Source: Clostridium_AD sp964467165 | GTDB taxonomy: Bacteria > Bacillota > Clostridia > Clostridiales > Clostridiaceae | NCBI GenBank assembly: GCA_964467165.1 | Contig: CAYXOL010000013.1 | Span: forward strand, 34,264-98,263 | Direction: 5' to 3' | DNA: 64,000 nucleotides | Shown: one piece after another, positions 1-8,391 of the stretch | How the letters are laid out: the number at the start of each line of letters is the position of its first letter | How positions within the stretch are numbered: the first letter of the stretch is position 1 | Made by a program: the position numbers and the translations under genes | The notes under the pieces: model-generated | What the model was told of the DNA's origin: nothing | Seen by the model: the letters and a program-made list of their open reading frames with translations, nothing else | Databases searched by the model: none

Positions 1-35
1 TCTCATCTTAGAAAATGAAACTGCCCCTTTTCACA

Positions 36-197
36 TTATTGTAATGTTTTGAAACTTCCACAGTCAGTACATTCTGGTGTTTTTGCAACACTTTCATGTT
101 TTATAACTTCTATTTTGTTTAGAGTGCAGTAATTATCATCTTTACAATGATGTTTACATTCATTTACTGTACAACCTATGCTATCATTATGGTTCAT
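36..197 (-). CDS. DUF1540-type small cysteine-rich protein
   Basis: A 53-residue protein that starts at an ATG six bases downstream of a GGAGG site. Seven cysteines (C9, C14, C18, C24, C43, C46 and the pattern C-x4-C-x3-C-x5-C near the N-terminus) with interleaved histidines match the layout of DUF1540 peptides, which are common in clostridia and probably bind a metal. The residues around C9 (IGCTVNEC) and C24 (YCTL) are typical of the family. The function is unknown. It lies downstream of the fprA-ric operon on the same strand, separated by about 100 bases with no clear promoter, so it could be read through from that operon. Confidence 0.7.
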   Translation of the reverse strand: MNHNDSIGCTVNECKHHCKDDNYCTLNKIEVIKHESVAKTPECTDCGSFKTLQ

Positions 198-300
198 AAG
201 AAAAGCACCTCCATTAAATTATTGAATACAAATTATTGTTATCATCATTAAGGTTAATTATACATAATATATATTCTGTTTTTACGAAAGTTTTCAACGA

Positions 301-1026
301 TTATTTGATAGAGCACCCATTTTTCTGTTGAATCATAGGGAATAGTACACTGTTTTCTAGATAAATATGAATAAACAAATCTTTTTCTAAGTCATGAATT
401 TTTGTATATGCTAGTATAAAAGAAGTACAAGCATCCTCTGGAGCATTAAAATCTCTAGTTATCTTCTCTAATTCTTTAATTATATTCCCAGCTGCGTCAT
501 GCTCACTCTCTGTATCCTTTATAACATGATGTATTTCTGATAATACACTATCGTCCTTCGTTATTTCAAATTTTTCAATAAGGGGGAACAGGTGCTCTTC
601 CTCTTTAATGAGATGCTCCTCAAGTTCTGTTTTCAAGGATCCGAAAAGTTTGTGCACCTTTAAGAGTTCTTCACTATGATGCTGAAAATGTACCTTTAGT
701 ACTTTAAATAATAGAATATCTATTTCTCTAAGCTGTTTTTTTGTAAATTCATGGTGAGTTTGCACTAGGTGCTTTATTAAAGTGGAAGGTTTTTCTTTTC
801 TCCAGTCTTTATATTCTGAGTTTGATTTTATAAATTTCTCGTACTCGTTATTAAGTTCTCCAACTATTGTATCATAACCTATGAGCATCTCGTCCAAGGC
901 TCCTGCTAAGGTATCATGTCCACCACAGCAGTAATCTATTTTATATCTGTTAAATATCTCTGCGGCACCTGGAAAAATTGAAACTATTTCGCCGAGGTTT
1001 TGTTTTTCATTTATAATTTTATCCAT
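301..1026 (-). CDS. ric: Iron-sulfur cluster repair di-iron protein (RIC/ScdA/YtfE family)
   Basis: A 241-residue cytoplasmic protein of the RIC family, which restores iron-sulfur clusters damaged by nitric oxide and peroxide. Residues 5-60 form the ScdA_N domain with the diagnostic YKIDYCCGG motif (C33, C34). A hemerythrin-like four-helix domain follows from about residue 84, with di-iron ligand motifs HHEF, EEHLIKEEEH, SEHD and LENSVLFP. Length is normal for the family. A GAGGAGG ribosome site precedes the ATG. It begins 21 bases after the flavo-diiron gene ends, so the two form an operon: one removes NO, the other repairs NO damage. Confidence 0.93.
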   Translation of the reverse strand: MDKIINEKQNLGEIVSIFPGAAEIFNRYKIDYCCGGHDTLAGALDEMLIGYDTIVGELNNEYEKFIKSNSEYKDWRKEKPSTLIKHLVQTHHEFTKKQLREIDILLFKVLKVHFQHHSEELLKVHKLFGSLKTELEEHLIKEEEHLFPLIEKFEITKDDSVLSEIHHVIKDTESEHDAAGNIIKELEKITRDFNAPEDACTSFILAYTKIHDLEKDLFIHIYLENSVLFPMIQQKNGCSIK

Positions 1027-1047
1027 AATTAATTCCTCCTCTTATTT

Positions 1048-2280
1048 TTAAACTGTACCTAGTAATAAATCGGCAGTATAATTAACCGCTCTTTCAATGC
1101 TCTTTAGGTTATCATCGTTTGGTGAGAATCTAATCCTTAGTGGGAATTCTATATCAATCATACCAGTAGACTTAATTACATCAGAAGTACTCAATACTTT
1201 AATATTACTTTGCTTCAAATAATCTTGAACTACCTCTATAGCTTCTCCACTCCAACCATAAGAACCAAAAGCCGCCCCTATTTTATTTTCTAGGTTTAGT
1301 TCATGTATTTCTTTTAATATATCTTCCATGTTTCCAATCATATCAGCATACTTTGTGGGGCTGCCAAATAAAATAGCATCAGCTCCATTAATAGCTTTCA
1401 TTACTTCTTCTTTTGATACCTTATTTACATCTATGGTCTCTGAAACTATATTTAGCTCTTCAAATTTTTCTTTAATAAACGTAGCAATTTTTTTTGTTCT
1501 ACCTGTCATAGTTGAGTATAGAATCAATGTTTTTTTATTTATCTCTGTTTTTTTACTCATATTATCATAAATATCCATAAAGCTTTGTACATTTTCTCTA
1601 AGTATATATCCATGTGATGGTGCTATCATCTTTATATCTAGATCTCTAATTTTTTCAATCATAATTTGAACATATCTTCTATGAGGATGCATTATCAATT
1701 TATAATACGCAATATAATCATCATTTATTTCCTCTTTTGCACTATCATTAAAATACTCATAGTTGGCTACGTGAGTACTAAAAATGTCACAAGGGAATAA
1801 AATTTTATCCTCTATGCAATAAGTTATCATGGTTTCCGCTGTATGAAGATAAGGTGTTTCTATGAATTTGAGGGTTTTACCTCCTATATCTAGCATATCC
1901 CCGCCACCTACTACTAAAAATTCTCTATTATGAAGTTTGTACATTTCTTTAAGCTGATCTACAGCCAATTTTGTGCACACAATTACTGCATTTTTAGCAT
2001 ACGCAGCCAAACTTCCAAGGCAGCCAGAATGATCAGGCTCAGTATGATTAATTATAATAAATTTAATTTTCTCAAGATCTATAATTTTTTTTAAATTTTC
2101 CACATATTCTCGTCCAAAACTCATATCAACAGTATCTATAACCGTTGGCTTTTCAGTCATTAATAAATAACTATTATAAGTTGTACCTTTAGTTAAAGTT
2201 AATCTATGAAAAGGTACATCCCTATCATCAACCTTACCAACCCAATATATATCCTTGCTTAGCATAATGTTTTCATTCAT
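1048..2280 (-). CDS. fprA: Flavo-diiron protein (FprA-type NO/O2 reductase)
   Basis: A 410-residue flavo-diiron protein that reduces O2 to water or NO to N2O using electrons from rubredoxin. The N-terminal metallo-beta-lactamase fold carries the di-iron ligands H79-x-E81-x-D83-H84, a later His in YLHTAE, an Asp in FPCDIF and a His in PSHGYI. From about residue 250 a flavodoxin domain begins with the FMN loop YSTMTGRTKK. There is no fused rubredoxin domain, so a separate rubredoxin (two are encoded nearby) is the likely donor. First gene of an operon with ric; driven by the promoter with the palindrome at 2368-2379. Confidence 0.95.
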   Translation of the reverse strand: MNENIMLSKDIYWVGKVDDRDVPFHRLTLTKGTTYNSYLLMTEKPTVIDTVDMSFGREYVENLKKIIDLEKIKFIIINHTEPDHSGCLGSLAAYAKNAVIVCTKLAVDQLKEMYKLHNREFLVVGGGDMLDIGGKTLKFIETPYLHTAETMITYCIEDKILFPCDIFSTHVANYEYFNDSAKEEINDDYIAYYKLIMHPHRRYVQIMIEKIRDLDIKMIAPSHGYILRENVQSFMDIYDNMSKKTEINKKTLILYSTMTGRTKKIATFIKEKFEELNIVSETIDVNKVSKEEVMKAINGADAILFGSPTKYADMIGNMEDILKEIHELNLENKIGAAFGSYGWSGEAIEVVQDYLKQSNIKVLSTSDVIKSTGMIDIEFPLRIRFSPNDDNLKSIERAVNYTADLLLGTV

Positions 2281-2338
2281 AATATATTCCTCCTATATTT
2301 TACTTTGTTTTAACTTGTTCCTGCTTTCCTATGACCCC

Positions 2339-2379
2339 ATTCTATAATAATTTTCATTCTAAAAATATGATTCAAATCA
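2339..2379 (-). promoter_or_regulatory. Fnr-type operator and promoter of fprA-ric
   Basis: The 12-bp near-palindrome TGATTCAAATCA lies at 2368-2379. On the minus strand a TAGAAT -10 element (2344 to 2339) starts 29.5 nt from its centre, which puts the operator close to -41.5, the usual class II activator position. The half site matches what Fnr proteins with an E-x-x-S-R recognition helix bind; the Crp-like gene next door has ETISR. The same layout recurs at 4825, 8421 and 11898. Confidence 0.75.
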
Positions 2380-2416
2380 CAAATCGAAAAAATAAAAATT
2401 TTATACTTATTACTAT

Positions 2417-2446
2417 TTGACCACAATAAATTAAAAATGTTATGAT
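2417..2446 (+). promoter_or_regulatory. Sigma-A-like promoter of the Crp/Fnr gene
   Basis: TTGACC (2417-2422), an 18-base spacer and TATGAT (2441-2446) form a good housekeeping promoter with a start site near 2453. Transcription would begin at or after the ATG at 2452, which argues that translation starts at the ATG at 2470. A second -10-like TATACT at 2402-2407 lies 28.5 nt from the operator centre and could give an activated transcript. Confidence 0.6.
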
Positions 2447-2469
2447 ATTAAATGGTAGGTGATATATAT

Positions 2470-3180
2470 ATGGAAAAGTGTAATTGTGAAAAATGTAATC
2501 ATAAGCTATGCGCTAAGAAAGTACCGATATTTTCATTTCTTTCTGATGACGAGCTTATAAAAATTATTAATATGACAGGAAACAAAGTCTATAACAAAGG
2601 TGATGTATTATGTAGTCAAGGTGAAAAATCAGATACCTTATTCATTATTAATGAAGGTCAAGTTAAAATATCTAAATTAACAAAAGAAGGTAAGGAACAA
2701 ATAATTCATATCTTCACTGGTGGTGATTTTTTTGGAGAATTAAGTCTCTTTAGTAGTGATGAACTGTGTAATTTTGACGCTTATGCTATCTCAAACGTTA
2801 AAATATGTACATTGACTAAGCAAGATATGGATAAAATTATCATGAGTAATCCAGAAATATCATTAAAACTATTACAAGTTATTTCAAAACGTCTATCTCA
2901 GACTGAAAACCTTGCTCAAAATCTTGCTACTAATGATGCAGAAATAAGAATTGCATTTATGCTTTTAGAATTTGGAGAAGAATATGGGATATCTACAAGC
3001 CAAGGCTTACAAATTAACTTACCTATTAATAGAGAAGAGATGGCGAACTATGTTGGAGTAACAAGAGAAACCATAAGTAGGAAGTTAAGTATATTTGAGG
3101 ACTTAGGTATTATTAGTCTTAAGGGCAACAAAGTACTGATTATAAAACAAATAGATATGTTAATATCATATGTAGAATAA
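2470..3180 (+). CDS. Crp/Fnr-family regulator with N-terminal cysteine cluster
   Basis: A 236-residue transcription regulator. Residues 20-135 are a cyclic-nucleotide-binding-type sensor fold, followed by a dimer helix and a winged helix whose recognition helix reads VTRETISRKL. The E-x-x-S-R pattern is that of Fnr proteins that bind TTGAT-N4-ATCAA boxes, and such boxes recur in this cluster. The N-terminus has C4, C6, C9 and C14, like the cluster-binding cysteines of Fnr, so it may hold an oxygen- or NO-sensitive iron-sulfur cluster (inference). I choose the ATG at 2470, preceded by AGGTGA, over the ATG at 2452, because the promoter's start site lies near 2453. Transcribed divergently from fprA-ric. 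Confidence 0.88.
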   Translation: MEKCNCEKCNHKLCAKKVPIFSFLSDDELIKIINMTGNKVYNKGDVLCSQGEKSDTLFIINEGQVKISKLTKEGKEQIIHIFTGGDFFGELSLFSSDELCNFDAYAISNVKICTLTKQDMDKIIMSNPEISLKLLQVISKRLSQTENLAQNLATNDAEIRIAFMLLEFGEEYGISTSQGLQINLPINREEMANYVGVTRETISRKLSIFEDLGIISLKGNKVLIIKQIDMLISYVE

Positions 3181-3187
3181 TAATTTC

Positions 3188-3234
3188 AAATCAACCTAAA
3201 AGCTATTATATTAGCCTTGGGGTTGATTTTTTTT
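3188..3234 (+). terminator. Rho-independent terminator after the Crp/Fnr gene
   Basis: AAATCAACC (3188-3196) pairs with GGTTGATTT (3221-3229), an inner AGCT/AGC pairing extends the stem, and an eight-base T run follows. Confidence 0.8.
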
Positions 3235-3297
3235 ATAAATTAGGGAAATAATAAACAAAGCTCCAATTTGGGAGATACTAATCTTATTTAAAAACTC

Positions 3298-3339
3298 GTA
3301 ACGTAAGTTACCGTATAATAGAATAAGAAATAGTATTCT
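3298..3339 (+). promoter_or_regulatory. GTAAC-N4-GTTAC operator and promoter of the hemerythrin operon
   Basis: The inverted repeat GTAACGTAAGTTAC occupies 3298-3311. A -10-like TATTCT at 3334-3339 begins 29.5 nt from its centre, the same geometry as the Fnr-type sites. A TATAAT at 3314-3319 lies closer and is an alternative -10, with no good -35. The same inverted repeat with a different spacer lies at 16598-16611 beside the second Crp/Fnr gene. Confidence 0.65.
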
Positions 3340-3409
3340 ATTATCAAAGAAGTTGATAATATCGATTATACTTTAAACATAAATTCATTAAAAAATAGGA
3401 GGTTTAATT

Positions 3410-3970
3410 ATGGATGCAATAGATTTAATGATGGATGAGCATAAATATATATCACGAGGATTAAAAGTATTTAGGAAATTAAGCATAGAAATATTGAACA
3501 CTAATACTGTTGATTTTGTATCTTTTGAAAAGATGATTTTATTTGTTAGAAATTATGCCGATAAACATCATCACAATAAGGAAGAGGTTGTCCTATTTAA
3601 AAAGATGGAAACTCAATTAGGTGAAAAAATGGTAAAAGGGCCCTTATCCGGAATGTATATAGAACATGATTTAGGAAGGCAACACATTAAACTTTTAGAG
3701 GAAGCTCTTTTGAGAGTTGAAAATGGCGACTTAGATTCGCAAGTTGATATAATCGCAAATTCTATATGTTATAGTGATTTATTAACAAGACATATTGATA
3801 AAGAAAATAAATTAATATATTCCTTTGCTAGAAGAGCATTGAGTAAGGCTGACATGGTGGATATAAATGTAAGTTGTGAAAAACTTGAATCCATAGCAAC
3901 TGAAAATCACGTGCAAAAGGAATATATAAATGTTTTAGAAATGCTTGAGAAGAAGTATGTTACAGATTAA
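3410..3970 (+). CDS. Hemerythrin-like (HHE) protein
   Basis: A 186-residue protein with one hemerythrin domain that probably binds a di-iron centre. Ligand motifs in order are MDEHKYI near residue 13, KHHHNKEE near 63, YIEHDLGRQH near 83 and TRHIDKENK near 129. The last third is helical and unassigned. A GGAGG site precedes the ATG. It starts an apparent operon with the unknown protein 50 bases downstream and has a GTAAC-N4-GTTAC operator upstream. By its setting it may bind or sense O2 or NO, or store iron for repair. The substrate is not shown by the sequence. Confidence 0.82.
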   Translation: MDAIDLMMDEHKYISRGLKVFRKLSIEILNTNTVDFVSFEKMILFVRNYADKHHHNKEEVVLFKKMETQLGEKMVKGPLSGMYIEHDLGRQHIKLLEEALLRVENGDLDSQVDIIANSICYSDLLTRHIDKENKLIYSFARRALSKADMVDINVSCEKLESIATENHVQKEYINVLEMLEKKYVTD

Positions 3971-4019
3971 TTGATATAAATTTATACTAAATCAATATTT
4001 ATACGAGGAGGAATTTATA

Positions 4020-4670
4020 ATGAGCAGATTTTTAGCACCAATTCACACTTCATTATTCAATAAAATAAAGGTAACCGAGGATTTAGAAATGAATTTAATA
4101 AATTCATTTAGGGAAATATACGGAGAAAAAGTAACTGTAATTGTAAATGATATTAATGATAAATATGGTAATCCCTTAGAGGATGCCCCTCTTGAAGACT
4201 TGATTGACTCAGATAACATACATGGATGGCTACAAAATAAAATAGCAGCAGCAGAAACTCGTCAATCAGAACTTTTAGGGGATTTAATTAATAAATTCGG
4301 TGAAAAAGCAGAAAAAATTGCCTTTAATGTATTTGAAAATCAAGCTAACAAGTTAGCAAAACAATCAAAAAATATTTATGAAACTGCCACAGCTCCTGAT
4401 ATCTACGAGGCACTTAATGTATATATACTTGAAGGTATGCCTTGTGATAATGTAAATAATATAACTATAAAAGACGTTGATGTATTAGAGTGGCAGAATA
4501 TTAAATGCTTACATAAAGCATATTGGGAGATTGCAGGAGCAAATGTGGATACCTTATATTCTCTTAGATTTTCATGGTTTAAAACTTTCGTACAAACAAT
4601 TAATCCTCAATTTGCTCATACAGTAAAAAAAGAAGGTTCCATTTTTATTCATAGAATCGAAAAAAAATAA
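4020..4670 (+). CDS. Conserved hypothetical protein of the stress cluster
   Basis: I do not recognise this 216-residue protein. It has no signal peptide or membrane segment, is rich in predicted helix, and has two cysteines in the C-terminal half (GMPCDN and IKCLHKAYWE) with nearby histidines (CLH, FAHTV) that could bind a metal or haem (speculative). A GAGGAGG site sits 8 bases before the ATG. It follows the hemerythrin gene by 49 bases, so it is probably co-transcribed and works in the same response. Confidence 0.75.
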   Translation: MSRFLAPIHTSLFNKIKVTEDLEMNLINSFREIYGEKVTVIVNDINDKYGNPLEDAPLEDLIDSDNIHGWLQNKIAAAETRQSELLGDLINKFGEKAEKIAFNVFENQANKLAKQSKNIYETATAPDIYEALNVYILEGMPCDNVNNITIKDVDVLEWQNIKCLHKAYWEIAGANVDTLYSLRFSWFKTFVQTINPQFAHTVKKEGSIFIHRIEKK

Positions 4671-4824
4671 AGTTAACCATAGGCTGTTTATAATATTATA
4701 TAAGCAGCTTAATTTTTATCCAAATATCTGCTTTTAATAAAAAAATAAAATTGATGGGTAAGTACTATTATTAGAAATCGCAAAGTTATATCTAGTGCAA
4801 AATCTGTAATAAATTTTACTGTTT

Positions 4825-4865
4825 TGATTTAAATCACATTCTTATAGATCAAAGTTAATTAAAAT
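4825..4865 (+). promoter_or_regulatory. Fnr-type operator and promoter of the DUF438/hemerythrin gene
   Basis: A perfect 12-bp palindrome TGATTTAAATCA at 4825-4836, extended to TTGATTTAAATCACA. A TAAAAT -10 element at 4860-4865 begins exactly 29.5 nt from its centre. The gene starts at 4919. Confidence 0.75.
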
Positions 4866-4918
4866 TATGTCATGGAAACTAAATTTATAAAAATAGATAT
4901 AAAAGGGAGATTTTAAAG

Positions 4919-5674
4919 ATGGATAACAAAAAAATAAAAAAATTAACCGAAGTTTTACAAAAATTAAACCAGGAAGGTGTAACTGAAGCTTTAAGAAAAG
5001 AAGCCTTAGATATTGTTTCAAATATAAGTCCTATTGAACTTTCAATTGCAGAGCAAAATTTAATAGAAAAAGGAATGAAGCCTCAAGATTTAAGACATCT
5101 TTGTGATATACACATGGAAGTTTTAAAAGACGAACTTGATAAAATTAAAACAAAGATTGAACCGGGTCATGTTGTGTATACCCTCATTGCTGAACACGAT
5201 AAAATCCTTGGATTTTTGACACAACTTGAAGAAATTAATTCTAAAATTCAAAAGACTGAAAAATATATTAACAGTTTAGAAGAAATTAAAGAATTAAAGA
5301 CTATTATATTTAATATATTAGATGCAGAAAATCATCACCAAAGAGAAGAAAAAGTGTTGTTTACTGAGATGGAAAGCAGAGAGATTACTGGACCAACTCG
5401 AATTATGAGAATGGAGCATGAAGATTTAAAAACTAGGAAAAACTTTTTAAAAGTGACAGCAGAAGAGGCCTCTGAATTAAACTTCAATGAATTCAAACAA
5501 AAAGTAGATGAATCAGCAAAATATATTGTATTTAACATGAGAGACCACATATTTAAAGAAAACTATATTCTATATCCTACAGCAATAGAATCTATACAAG
5601 GAAAAGACATCTGGAATGATATGAAAAAAAGATGTGATGAGATAGGTTATTGTGGATTTACACCTAAATCATAA
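4919..5674 (+). CDS. DUF438 and hemerythrin domain protein
   Basis: A 251-residue protein. Residues 7-80 are a DUF438 domain (EQNLIEKGMKPQDLRHLCDIH). Residues 84-235 form a hemerythrin domain with ligand motifs TLIAEHDKI, ENHHQREEK, RMEHEDLK and RDHIFKENYIL. Many DUF438 proteins also carry a C-terminal PAS domain; this one ends after the hemerythrin part. It probably binds a di-iron centre and acts in O2/NO handling, as its own Fnr-type promoter suggests. A GGGAG site precedes the ATG. It is transcribed alone and ends at a strong bidirectional terminator. Confidence 0.85.
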   Translation: MDNKKIKKLTEVLQKLNQEGVTEALRKEALDIVSNISPIELSIAEQNLIEKGMKPQDLRHLCDIHMEVLKDELDKIKTKIEPGHVVYTLIAEHDKILGFLTQLEEINSKIQKTEKYINSLEEIKELKTIIFNILDAENHHQREEKVLFTEMESREITGPTRIMRMEHEDLKTRKNFLKVTAEEASELNFNEFKQKVDESAKYIVFNMRDHIFKENYILYPTAIESIQGKDIWNDMKKRCDEIGYCGFTPKS

Positions 5675-5727
5675 TTTAACATTATTAAACCGCATTTTCT
5701 CTAAGTTATTCATAAACCATGGTTCAT

Positions 5728-5781
5728 AAAAAATAATTACTATAACAGTTGAATCTTAAGCTGATAGAGTAATTATTTTTT
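5728..5781. terminator. Bidirectional terminator
   Basis: Fourteen bases at 5728-5741 pair exactly with 5768-5781; one arm begins with an A run and the other ends with a T run. It serves the DUF438 gene on the plus strand and the alkyltransferase-like gene on the minus strand. Confidence 0.8.
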
Positions 5782-5783
5782 GA

Positions 5784-6323
5784 TTACTCCATACAGCACT
5801 TTTTTCTTTTGCATACATAATTACCCCTTAGCTTCTCAATATCATGCCCTTCAAGTATCAAAAGCTTTTCCCTTAGAAAACCAGCCCCACTTCTACATAT
5901 TCCAATACCCTTTTGTGGTAGCACCCTATGAGTTGGTATAAAATAAGAAACTGGGTTCTTCGCAACTGCACTACCAACAGCTTGTGCTGCACCTGGTTTT
6001 CCTAGTGCCTCTGCCAATCCTTTATACGTGCAAACACTCCCTGCACCAATTTTAGAAACAGCATCAAAAACAGTTTGCTGGAAAGGTGTAAAATCTGTTA
6101 AATCCAACATCATATTATGAGCTCCTGTTTCTAAGAAATTCAAGGTTTCCTTAACTAACAAATGAATCATGTGATTTTGTTCTTTCTCCTCACTAAAGCT
6201 TTTTAAATCTATAAGCTCATTACCATTGTTACTTTTCAAAGATAAATACTTTAACCCATTAGATGAAAAAGTAACACTTATGATATCTGTTTCTAAAAAA
6301 TCAATAATTTTATTAACCTGCAT
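5784..6323 (-). CDS. Alkyltransferase-like protein lacking the catalytic cysteine
   Basis: A 179-residue protein of the O6-alkylguanine-DNA alkyltransferase family. The N-terminal part (1-78) is the variable domain. The C-terminal part has FQQTVFDAVSKIGAG, the helix-turn-helix YKGLAEALGKPGAAQAVG and the active-site region NPVSYFIPTHRVL. In the family this reads PCHR with a catalytic Cys; here residue 131 is Thr (codon ACT at 5933-5931). The Arg that flips the damaged base (ARAVG) is Gln115. Direct alkyl transfer is therefore not expected. Known alkyltransferase-like proteins without the Cys bind O6-alkylguanine and hand it to excision repair, which may be the role here (inference). Confidence 0.85.
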   Translation of the reverse strand: MQVNKIIDFLETDIISVTFSSNGLKYLSLKSNNGNELIDLKSFSEEKEQNHMIHLLVKETLNFLETGAHNMMLDLTDFTPFQQTVFDAVSKIGAGSVCTYKGLAEALGKPGAAQAVGSAVAKNPVSYFIPTHRVLPQKGIGICRSGAGFLREKLLILEGHDIEKLRGNYVCKRKKCCME

Positions 6324-6907
6324 TACACATTCTCCTTTTTAGAGGTCCCTACTGTTATTTATATCTTTCCAAACCTTATAATTTATTATACACTTCTTCC
6401 CTTGGTGTAATTCTAATAATTGATATAATTAATTTTTCATTTTTATTAAATATTATCCTGTAATTACCAACCCTTAATCTATAATCTTCTGGATTTCATT
6501 GCGGTATTTATATAGTCAGGCATGCCGCACCAAAAGTTTAAGATGCAAAAGATACCCAAAGATAAATGAGTATATTAGCGCTTTGATATCTTATTTGTGA
6601 TTGCCGCTGTTTACAAAAGTAATCATTCGACTATAATTACAAAAGAAAAGTAAATAATAGGAGAAATGAAGTATGGTATGATTAATCATATTCGTTTAAA
6701 AATAAAAACTTCTAATATCAGTATTCCAATAGTAATAAGTATGAGTGTTAAGTCATACTTACTTTTTCACAATAAGTTGTTATGTTACAATAAAAGAATG
6801 TATATGAAGGGAATACATCTGCTTTACTCTAATTTAGTAATACCAATGAGCTATAGAACAATTAATTGAATTCAAGAAAATAAAATGTACTTTGGAGTGA
6901 TGTCGAT
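6324..6907. other. Intergenic stretch with a toxin relic
   Basis: Apart from the RelE-like relic at 6376-6490 I see no supported gene. A 67-codon frame at 6666-6869 has an ATG too close to its AGGAG and no recognisable features. Confidence 0.5.
6376..6490 (-). pseudogene. C-terminal relic of a RelE/ParE-type toxin
   Basis: Read on the minus strand, about 38 codons give NPEDYRLRVGNYRIIF followed by IISIIRITPREEVYNKL and a stop. This is the typical C-terminal half of RelE/ParE toxins. The frame is closed upstream by a TGA and no start or antitoxin is visible, so it is a remnant. Confidence 0.6.
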
Positions 6908-7555
6908 ATGATTAAAAATAAAAATATTCCACTTGCCATGTGGGTGACACCAAATCCTCAGAAACTTACCAGGAAATTTTATGCCAGAGAAACACTGCAG
7001 GTTGCCAGGGAACTTTTAGGGAAAATACTTGTACATGAAGTTAATGGAGTAAAGCTAAGCGGTAAGGTAGTAGAAACGGAGGCATACATTGGATCAATAG
7101 ATAAGGCATGTCATGCTTATGGTGGTAAAATAACACCTAGACTTACTACACTATATGGTAGGCCCGGAATTGCATACGTATATTTCATTTATGGGATGTA
7201 TCATTGTTTTAATGTAATAACAAAAGAAGAAGGATTTCCAGAAGGGGTCTTAATTAGAGCTATTGAACCAATTGCCGGGTTAGAGTTAATATCAAATTTC
7301 AGATACAAAAAAACTTATAATGAACTTACAAAAGCTCAAATTAAAAACTTAACCTCGGGCCCATCTAAGCTGTGCATAGCCATGAGCATAAATAAAGAAA
7401 ACAACAACCAAGATTTATGCACAAGTAAACTATATATTGAAGATTCTGTAGAAAAAGAAATAGTCGAAATTATAGAAACTAAGAGAATTGGTATTGATTA
7501 TGCAGAAGAAGCAAAGAATTTTTTATGGAGATTTTACATAAAAAACAATATTTAG
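6908..7555 (+). CDS. 3-methyladenine/hypoxanthine DNA glycosylase (AAG/MPG family)
   Basis: A 215-residue DNA glycosylase that cuts out alkylated purines and hypoxanthine. Family motifs appear in order: FYARETLQVARELLGK, the catalytic Glu in KVVETEAY, the tyrosine-rich YVYFIYGMYHCFNV, VLIRAIEP and LTSGPSKLCIAMSI. Length is usual. The ATG follows a weak GGAGTGATGTC site. It lies beside the alkyltransferase-like gene. Since nitric oxide chemistry both deaminates adenine and produces alkylating agents, the pair fits the NO-defence theme (inference). Confidence 0.92.
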   Translation: MIKNKNIPLAMWVTPNPQKLTRKFYARETLQVARELLGKILVHEVNGVKLSGKVVETEAYIGSIDKACHAYGGKITPRLTTLYGRPGIAYVYFIYGMYHCFNVITKEEGFPEGVLIRAIEPIAGLELISNFRYKKTYNELTKAQIKNLTSGPSKLCIAMSINKENNNQDLCTSKLYIEDSVEKEIVEIIETKRIGIDYAEEAKNFLWRFYIKNNI

Positions 7556-7741
7556 GTGTGTAAAAAATAGAAAATAAAGTCAGTTGCTGATTTCAAACTG
7601 AATTGGAAACATTAATAATGGTATCGATAAATGAATTGTTTTGTGTTTTAATACATGCTTTCTCTAAAATGTGGTTGAGATGTAAAGGATATAAAATTTG
7701 CTTCGCTTCTCTTACCTATATTATCGACATTATCCTTAGAC

Positions 7742-7780
7742 ATAATTGCCTGAAACAATGTTATTGTTTCAGGCAATTAT
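7742..7780 (-). terminator. Strong hairpin terminator after the ferredoxin-cupin operon
   Basis: An 18-bp perfect stem (7742-7759 with 7763-7780) closes a 3-base loop, immediately after the cupin stop codon. Confidence 0.75.
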
Positions 7781-7783
7781 AAA

Positions 7784-8125
7784 TTATATTTCTTTTGAAT
7801 ACATTGGAGATGGGTTTGGAGCAAGTATTACAAAACATGACATATCTTTATCGCTCGTATTTGTTAAGCTAAAAACTTCAGTACCCTTGCAGTGTATAAC
7901 ATCACCTTGAGTAATTTTATGATTTATGCCGTCTACGCCCATTTCACCTTGACCTACAAGAACCTGAATAATAAGATCACTTTGTTCGTGATTATGAGCT
8001 GGAACTCCTTGACCTGGTTTAAAATTTAAAACAAAGTTGAGAACTCTATCTTCCTTGAAAATAATTCTTTTAGTGAATTTTTCTTCATTATAAGTTATTT
8101 TATCTGATATTTTCTCTATTTTCAT
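7784..8125 (-). CDS. Small cupin-domain protein
   Basis: A 113-residue single-domain cupin. Motif 1 is recognisable (GQGVPAHNHEQSD with two histidines, then VLVGQGEM), as is motif 2 (KITQGDVIHCKG). It probably binds a metal or small ligand. A GGAGG site precedes the ATG. It begins 24 bases after the ferredoxin gene, so the two share the Fnr-type promoter at 8392-8432. Its C-terminus (VILAPNPSPMY) resembles that of the second cupin in the window (VIKAPNPKDY at 16210-16536), which suggests paralogues. Confidence 0.85.
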   Translation of the reverse strand: MKIEKISDKITYNEEKFTKRIIFKEDRVLNFVLNFKPGQGVPAHNHEQSDLIIQVLVGQGEMGVDGINHKITQGDVIHCKGTEVFSLTNTSDKDMSCFVILAPNPSPMYSKEI

Positions 8126-8149
8126 GATATTTCCTCCTTTTATTAATAT

Positions 8150-8338
8150 TTATTCAACAATTATAGCTCCAACTGAGCACTGCTGTTTTGCATCATTTGC
8201 ACTCTCAATTAATATTTCCAAAATATCGCTTTCCAATGCACTTGCTTTTCCATCATCACCCATATTAAAAACTTCCGGACAAATTCCTTCACATAAACCA
8301 CATCCAATACAAGCATCTTTATCCACAAAACCTTTCAT
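8150..8338 (-). CDS. Monocluster ferredoxin [4Fe-4S]
   Basis: A 62-residue ferredoxin. CIGCGLCEGIC near residues 10-20 supplies three cluster ligands; the fourth is the Cys in QQCSVGAI near the end, where most relatives have CP. It is nearly the same length and sequence as the ferredoxin at 14699-14887 (both begin MKGFVDKD). It probably carries electrons in the cytoplasm for the stress enzymes. First gene of an operon with the small cupin. Confidence 0.93.
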   Translation of the reverse strand: MKGFVDKDACIGCGLCEGICPEVFNMGDDGKASALESDILEILIESANDAKQQCSVGAIIVE

Positions 8339-8391
8339 ATCAAAATCTCCTTTGTCGAAGTAATTTTTTCTTAATTATTTACTATACACTA

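Noticed and set aside
6666..6869. 67-codon plus-strand frame before the AAG glycosylase
   Set aside because: The AGGAG is too close to the ATG, composition is biased, and no family features appear.
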